Below, in pieces: positions 57,815 to 64,000 of a stretch of 64,000 nt of DNA. A model generated the notes under the pieces. The model did no database searches and had not been told where the DNA came from. It saw nothing but the letters and a program-made list of their open reading frames with translations. Position 1 is the first letter of the stretch. Every line of letters starts with the position of its first letter. A program made the translations under genes and the position numbers. This DNA comes from Lutraria lutraria (taxonomy: Eukaryota > Mollusca > Bivalvia > Venerida > Mactridae). Where the stretch lies: NCBI GenBank assembly GCA_964023205.1, contig OZ026844.1, forward strand, positions 24,402,934 through 24,466,933. The letters are read 5' to 3'.

Positions 57815-59377
57815 CAGTGTAACTTCTGAAATCCGGACCCTCTGAAATCTGGAAACTTCTGAAATCCGTACGATTTGCTTGGTCCCAAAATTTCTCCCTC
57901 TTTTTCAATGTAAATTATACTTCTGAATACCGGAACTTCTGAATTCTGAACGATAATTTCAAAAAATTTGGTTTAAGTCAGTGCAGTTTTACTTCCAAAA
58001 TCCGGACAGAGCAGAAAGTGTCAACCTTAATTAGTCCTGTGATTATCAACCCTGAGGCAAAATGTCATTTTCCCCTCTTTTAATTGTTTACCAATCAGCG
58101 GTGTTAGTTTATTTTGAAATGCATTAAAATCACAATATGTCAAATGAATACAAAAATATAACAAATAAATGTTCACACTATAAAACTTGTTGGTTATACA
58201 TTGTCAAATATTAGGGCTGTCCCGATATGGCAGCGTACCGGTACGTACCGGTACAGTGCTGGACGATATGCGTATCGTATCGGAAGGTCTCGTATCGGCC
58301 GTATCACGGTTTTTTATTTATATCAAAAAACTCTTAGAATGTTGAACAACTGAACTAGATTTGCGAATTTACTCTCATATCATCATCCACAATGCTTACG
58401 CAACTTATATCCGGGATTCCATGCTCCATTTACAGACATTAGCAGCGTCAGTTAATGCTAGACAACGAATTCGATTTGAATATTCAGATTTTGTCATGTA
58501 GATTATTATTGACTTATAAATTGTATTACATTTAATACCATTTAATTTTACATACAGTATGGCAGCATTTTTTCTTTGCTGGTTAATGAAACAAAGAAGC
58601 ACGTATATAGTTGTCTGTAAGAAGTGTCAACGCGATGTCAAGTATAGTGGTGGCACTAGCAACCTTAGAACACGTATATCTCATCATCATAACATCCAAG
58701 CTGAAGGTTACAGAAGTTCATTACTACTTGTAATTTAGTATTGTTAATCAATTTGACAATCATAACCCTGATTCTTTAAACAATTGTATATGGCTTAAAA
58801 GTACTATACTTGATATAAGGCAATTTATGGGACAGGGATAAAAACTTGCTAATATTTCCCATAATTATTTAATTTCCACAATATAAACAAACATATGTGT
58901 GAATCAAATTGATGACTTTAAGTACAAGAAGAATTCAGTTGTACGCCTTTTTAACAGTTAATTAGGACTTTCTAGCACCATACAAATGTTCAGAGTTCCC
59001 CAAAACACTAATATTTTAACTTTGAAATATTGTAATATCGTATCGTTGATATCGCATATCGCTAGTAACGTATCGCAATGCGTATCGTATCGGCTGAGAT
59101 CTGTATCGGGACAGCCCTATCAAATATAATATATAATTATATTAGATTTTGACTAATAAATCTTACAAATGTTTAGCATCATGTCTCAGTGATTATAACA
59201 CCATAATTATGCATAAACAATGATGTCCCTATTTCACAATAAAGAATCCCTGGTGTTTATCATCTGTACTGTCACAGTACTTATTCAGATAATTTCAGAC
59301 TTCTGAATTCCGGAAACTTCCAAAATCCGGACATTTTGTCCGGTCCCATGGGTGTCCGGATTTCAGGAGTTACACTG
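57815..59377. mobile_element. Pogo-like element with TA duplication and nested hAT
   Basis: The ends are CAGTGTAACTTCTGAAATCC and, reversed, CAGTGTAACTCCTGAAATCC, followed on both sides by repeated CCGGA/TTCTGAA motifs and a 'ggtccca' block. TA flanks both sides (57813-57814 and 59378-59379). The element's own sequence is about 655 bp once the nested hAT (58212-59119) is removed and shows no transposase. It lies in the first fucosidase intron visible here. Confidence 0.78.
58212..59119 (+). mobile_element. hAT element relic with BED zinc finger, 8-bp target duplication
   Basis: It begins TAGGGCTGTCCCGATATGGC and ends ATCGGGACAGCCCTA. An exact 8-bp direct repeat TCAAATAT flanks it (58204-58211 and 59120-59127). 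Subterminal 'cgtatcgtatcgg' motifs are repeated at both ends. At about 58611-58702 the plus strand reads VVCKKCQRDVKYSGGTSNLR followed by TRISHHH, the Cys-Cys-His-His pattern of the BED finger at the N-terminus of hAT transposases. The catalytic part is missing, so it is an internally deleted, non-autonomous copy. Confidence 0.88.
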
Positions 59378-59429
59378 TATAAGGATATAGAAACGGGCAT
59401 ACAGAATGTTTGTAAAATATTTACTAGTA

Positions 59430-60963
59430 AGGCCACACCCATTTAATAACTTGTTCATCGGATTTTTTTTCTGAAAAGAGCAAGCGAGCGAGCGAAATAT
59501 TTTTATTAATATTATTTTTTACTTTTCCAATTTGACCGAGCGAGCGAGCAAGCGAAAAAATAATTTTAATATTTTTTTTTATTTTCCTTCTTTCAAAACA
59601 AGCGAAAAAAAATCTAAAAAGCTTTTCTATTTCAAACAAGCATGTGATCAAGCAAATATAGAATCTGTATTTTTATTAGTTTCAATAACCCTTAGGTTTA
59701 CCCTTGAAAACACTTTTAATGTCTTTATTCTATTCTTTTTTTATATGAAAATTGATAAATCACCCATAAAGAAACACACAAAAAATAGATTAAACTTACA
59801 GAACAATACCATGTATACCATATTCTTGTTACAATTACTAAAGTAAAACGACATAATATTGTATACTGGATCTATCACTGGAATGACACTGTACACAACT
59901 TGGACACAAGATATAACTGTTTAATTTTGGAGACATGTTTTTAAAGAATTTACCCTTAATTCCTATATAAACTAGAACCATGAGTGAAGGATAGACCCAC
60001 ACCAAATATTCTAAGATATCTTCAGTATACTGGTATACTTAAATCGATAGAAATAACAATAATCTGTGTGAATGAGCCATAAAATTCGGTGTCAAAAGTC
60101 AAATTTTTAATATTGAACTTAAAATTTTAATTTGCATGTTAATTTGACCACAGAAGTAATAACAGATAATTCCGTGATTTGACTACTGATAACCGATGTC
60201 AACGAACTTTAGCCACTCCGTGTACAACTACCGTCTGAACAGTGCTATTCTAAATCGTTCTTTACAATGGGTACCGTGGGCTAACGAAAGTTGGTTTAAG
60301 TTTAACTTGTCAACGTTTCGTTGACGTGTCATGTAAACTCAGATTATTTGAAAAAGCGAATTTTCGAGAATAGGCGATTTTTACCATGACACCGGCAGTT
60401 ATTCACCATTGCATCAGTTTCGTTTTCCAAACGGGTTTTAATGTGTGATTTTTCCACACACAACAAATTAAATATTCAGTTTTTGAAGGCTGGTCAAAAT
60501 CGAAAGAGTCTCGCTGTCACAAACAGTTGGACTGACTAGGCGACGAGCGCTACCATCTTGGGAACTAACATCACCCGTATTCCTATTCCTCGCTACATTA
60601 TATTTTCTATGGTCTTATCTACGATAATCGACGTGTTTCTGATTGTCTATGATATCGCGTGCAGTTAACATTCTTCTTAGGTTTAAACATTTGGAATTAC
60701 CGAATAAATTCATTTAAAAAATCAGCTACGATATTATACTATCTCGGTATCGTAAAGAGAGCCGCATATATAATGGAGCAACACCGCAGAATACAATTTT
60801 GTAGTGATAAAATCCGGGACACCGTACCGTTCCGGATTTTTTTTAAAGATGTCGGCACGAGCAAGCGGTCGGAAGCAAAAAACAAAAAATAATATTATTT
60901 TTCTAATTTTGATAAAAAACGAGCGGCAAATCCGATGAACAAGTTATCAAATTGGTGTGGCCT
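59430..60963. mobile_element. 1.5-kb element with 36-bp inverted ends (AGGCCACACC)
   Basis: The left end is AGGCCACACCCATTTAATAA then CTTGTTCATCGGATTT; the right end reversed is AGGCCACACCAATTTGATAA then CTTGTTCATCGGATTT. Next to both ends are GAGCGAGCG- or GAGCGGC-type motifs. The interior contains a plus-strand frame at 60659-60892 that I do not recognise. A segment at about 60440-60545 resembles 43340-43450. The target duplication is unclear. Confidence 0.75.
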
Positions 60964-60964
60964 A

Positions 60965-62755
60965 AGTGACTATTTCATTCAATACAACTTCAAAGACTGT
61001 GAAACCTCAATAAAACATAGAGAATTACTGGCCTTCATGTCTTTCCATTTTTAGTAAACATTTAAATCAATACATTATTTAGACCACTTGACAGACATGA
61101 TCTGGACCTATTCCATCGCATACTGCATATTACCATACAAACTACATTTTAGGTCAGTCTTCCCTTACACTAAGACCACTCCACTATTAAAACCAGATTT
61201 TCAAAGAAGCATAGATGGTCTTATTAGTAGGGGTTCAACTGTAGTTCATTCCCTTTCACATTCACTCTACCAGAATGAATATTATCTTTTAAAATCCTTA
61301 CAGTCAACAAATATGAGATACATTGTACATAACTTGATCATAATAATTATAATGATACTTTATTAAATCAATACTGCGTTTTAATATTGACTGAATATCA
61401 AAGACAAAATATCACTCATATTGTACAATGGTCTAACAGTAAAATATCTATCCAAATGTTAGCAGAAATGAACAATCTCATTGACTTAAGAATGTATAAA
61501 CTTAAAAAATGTTGACAATACTTGAGCTATTCTGCCAACATTTGTTTTTGACATCAATTATGACAAACTTAAATCACGCTTTGTTTACATGAAGTCATAA
61601 CTAAATAGATGATCAAACAACACAACTTAAAGTAAATGAGCACTACAGAATTATTGAATGTTTAACAAGACTAAAAAGACATTGCACAGATGTATCACAA
61701 GGAAAAATTATGGCATTCCGTTATACTATCATATGCTTCATGTACAGAATACATGTACAGTCAAACCTGAGCTGACTCCTCCAAATAAAGGCCACTCTGC
61801 AAATAAACTCCATTCTTTTAAAAAAAAAAACAGTATGCTGGATTCTCGTTCTATCGGGGTACTTAACGTTCACAATAAAATCTAAATAAAATAAAGCAAC
61901 TAACATCGATCTTTTACTGGTCCGTGGCTTTAAATTTCCTCTCTGTTTATTAGAACAAACTCAAAATACATGACAAAAAAGTTTATATATACAAAATCCC
62001 GCTGATTAGTGGCCATGTTAAATTGACATGACATTGTCAAGAGTTGTTTCCCTTTCTATCTGTGTAAATTTAAAAATGTGCCAACTATGGAACGCCAGAT
62101 ACATAATGATTTGATTATTATTGAATGCGTTTAACATAGGAATAGTAAACAATTTTAGACAAATTTCAACAGTTAGTTCAATACACCAAGTTGGCTCAAC
62201 TCATTCCAACTTTGAAATAAGATATATTTCACGTACTGAAACATGAATCTAACCCCTAGTAAAATCTTCAACAAGTACAAGATCTTACTCAAAAACTGCA
62301 TTAAGAGCAGTAAAAATAGGTTATAGGTGTGTATATGAATAATATATAAGTGATAGACCCACATTTAGAATGTTCAAAATCGACAGGTGTCCGCTTGTGT
62401 ATCATTCAAATTTGTTCATTGTTTTTATTGCAAAATATGACCTTAATGGCTTGCCATACTTTCAGTTCCCAGAAGTGTTACTAAATTTAGAAATTATTAT
62501 ACTTTCTGTTTGGTGACGTCACAATATATGTCAGACAAACTTTTTCACTAGCGATTTAAAAACATTAACATTTCATTTTTGTTTACAGAAAATATAGAGC
62601 GTTTTATAAACATAGGAGTAGGCATCATTCGAAGAAAATCATATTTCACCTGATTTTGTGTAAAATCGTAAGTAAATCACCAGTATTTCAGACATTTTTA
62701 GGAAAAAAAGTTTGTTACAGGCGAGTGACTTCTGGGTTAGGCTTAAATTAAAATT
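60965..62755. other. Unassigned sequence with one short repeat
   Basis: A partial TACAGTCAAACCTGT-family repeat lies at about 61753-61815. Otherwise I see nothing supportable. Short open frames lack domain or splice evidence. Confidence 0.45.
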
Positions 62756-62759
62756 AAGG

Positions 62760-63127
62760 TTGCTTGCCCTTTACCAACCGACCCGAAAAAATCATGCCGA
62801 CTCAAAAAATTTTATTACAAAATCTGGGAGAACTTTATTTTTATACTTGGAAAAATATACATGTATACACTCAGTGCTTTTGATGGACATTTAAAGTAGG
62901 TATCATTTGAAGAAATGAAGGAAAACAATAATGAGTGTACATGTTTATAGTTGATTAAAGCGCACAATAAATGGTTGTATGGTAGCAGAATACATAAAAT
63001 TAATATAGAATGCATCTAGATAGAAGTCTAATTTCATGCTAGGTAAAGGTCAAATGTAGAAATAAAATAAAATGTTTTCCTACCTACCGACCCTCTTCTA
63101 AAATTCAGGGTCGGTAAAGGGCAAACA
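62760..63127. mobile_element. Small MITE with GCCCTTTACC inverted ends
   Basis: The left end is TTGCTTGCCCTTTACCAACC-GACCC; the right end is GGGTCGGTAAAGGGCAAAC. The interior is AT-rich and non-coding. Target duplication was not resolved. Confidence 0.6.
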
Positions 63128-63284
63128 AATATATTCTGAATTTAGGCCTTATTGAAGCGGGAACGTAAACAACCCATAGACGACCAAGGTTGAAACCTCG
63201 CAAGAAAAACTTTTTACACCGATAAAATGGAAGCCCCGATAGAATGAGAACCCACTATACTGCTGATTATTTAGATTAAAATTA

Positions 63285-63370
63285 CCTCAAAATAAAGGCA
63301 TCTGTCTATAGAGGCCACATTTTATCTTTCCCAAGAGTGGCCTTTGTTCACAGGTTTGACTGTATAATGA
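63285..63370. repeat. TACAGTCAAACCTGT-family repeat, 3' half
   Basis: It reads 'ttacctcaaaataaaggcat' then 'ggccacattttatctttccc' and ends 'gttcacaggtttgactgta'. This is the mirror-image right end of the family. Confidence 0.65.
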
Positions 63371-64000
63371 TTATCAGTTAGATTTTACAAGAAAATCTTG
63401 CTCTGTATGAATCATTTTCCCTAAAATTCAATATTACTGAATAGTTTCACAATGCAAGTTAACAATTTGCTAAACCTACAAACAGCTGTTGCAATATTCA
63501 TCATACAGGACAGTTACTATTGGGACAGATATCATTCTACTATATAAGCCAGCAAATATATTGCAGAGAAATTTCTCACAACAAATAAATTTCCTTCAAT
63601 TTTACTCAATTTTCCCTCAATCAGATATAATAGGGTTTGTTGGATAACATAAAAGCATTTTTTAAATATGCTTAAAAGTGGGCTCTTCAAGTCAGTTCCC
63701 TGGTGGTCTTATATATCCATGGTTCAGCTTAGTCCTACAAATTGGACAGTTTGTGACGACAATTAAGATACTTCTCAGTCTTAGAGGATGGCCGTTTCGA
63801 ATTCATTTAAGAAATTGGCAAACCACTTCTGCTGCAGTTGTAATGATCTTAATTTAAAGCAAAGGCATACAATAAAAATGACAATGAAAACGTCTGCAAA
63901 TGTTCTATCTCACCGACCAGAGTTTGACCGAATTATTTTGTGTCCTGTAGGAATAAACTAAGTGCACAAACCTCGCACCGGATGCTTTAAATACTTTCGC
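63371..64000. other. Unassigned sequence at window end
   Basis: No exon is supported. I looked here on the minus strand for the missing N-terminal fucosidase exons (HWG motif region) and found only interrupted frames. Confidence 0.4.

Noticed and set aside
63700..64000. Possible N-terminal fucosidase exon or CPIC-type finger on the minus strand
   Set aside because: Frames are interrupted by stops and show no HWG or GH29 motif; the CPIC match is isolated.

Overview
The window is eukaryotic, AT-rich and repeat-dense. Genes are split by long introns, dispersed repeats are packed one inside another, and there is almost no intact open reading frame. Several repeat families (elements opening AACAAGAGGGCC and closing GTGAGCTAAAAA, elements opening CTAGAAATGTGTCC, elements bounded by ATACCCCCAG, and short TACAGTCAAACCTGT elements) resemble repeats known from bivalve molluscs. 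A bivalve is therefore the best guess; this comes from recognition, not from a search.

Only one gene is well supported: a GH29 alpha-L-fucosidase on the minus strand (57683 down to 26972). Seven consecutive coding steps join in phase into 343 residues plus a stop, corresponding to about residue 130 to the end of animal tissue/plasma alpha-L-fucosidases. The signal peptide and first exons lie beyond position 64000. The exon carrying the catalytic nucleophile is present twice, at 42200-42333 and 39879-40012. Both copies are 134 bp, with the same phases and 35 of 44 residues identical, but the loop right after the nucleophile differs. Because 134 is not a multiple of 3, only one copy can be used per mRNA, as expected for mutually exclusive exons. 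The upstream copy has a GC 5' splice site, and a perfect 40-bp hairpin lies between the two.

Layout: 1-1741 is a 21-bp minisatellite preceded by a short dispersed repeat. 1742-16700 is mostly unrecognised sequence with a tRNA-derived SINE, a hAT-type MITE, several foldback or pogo-like MITEs, and one candidate signal-peptide exon (14667-14730, minus). 16725-18790 holds degraded CR1/Jockey-like reverse transcriptase pieces in both orientations, and 21854-23090 a dead mariner (DD34D) transposase. 23240-26340 carries non-autonomous elements. 26640-57690 is the fucosidase gene, whose introns hold almost all the remaining repeats, including a nest of insertions three layers deep at 43841-48015 and a very homogeneous 42-bp minisatellite touching a splice acceptor. 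57815-63370 has a pogo-like element with a hAT element (BED-finger relic, 8-bp target duplication) inside it, a 1.5-kb terminal-inverted-repeat element, and smaller MITEs.

The most interesting observations are the duplicated catalytic exon pair, the matched variation of 5' and 3' subterminal motifs among subfamilies of the GAGGGCC...GTGAGCTAAAAA elements, the datable nest of insertions, and the intronic minisatellite that supplies part of a splice acceptor.
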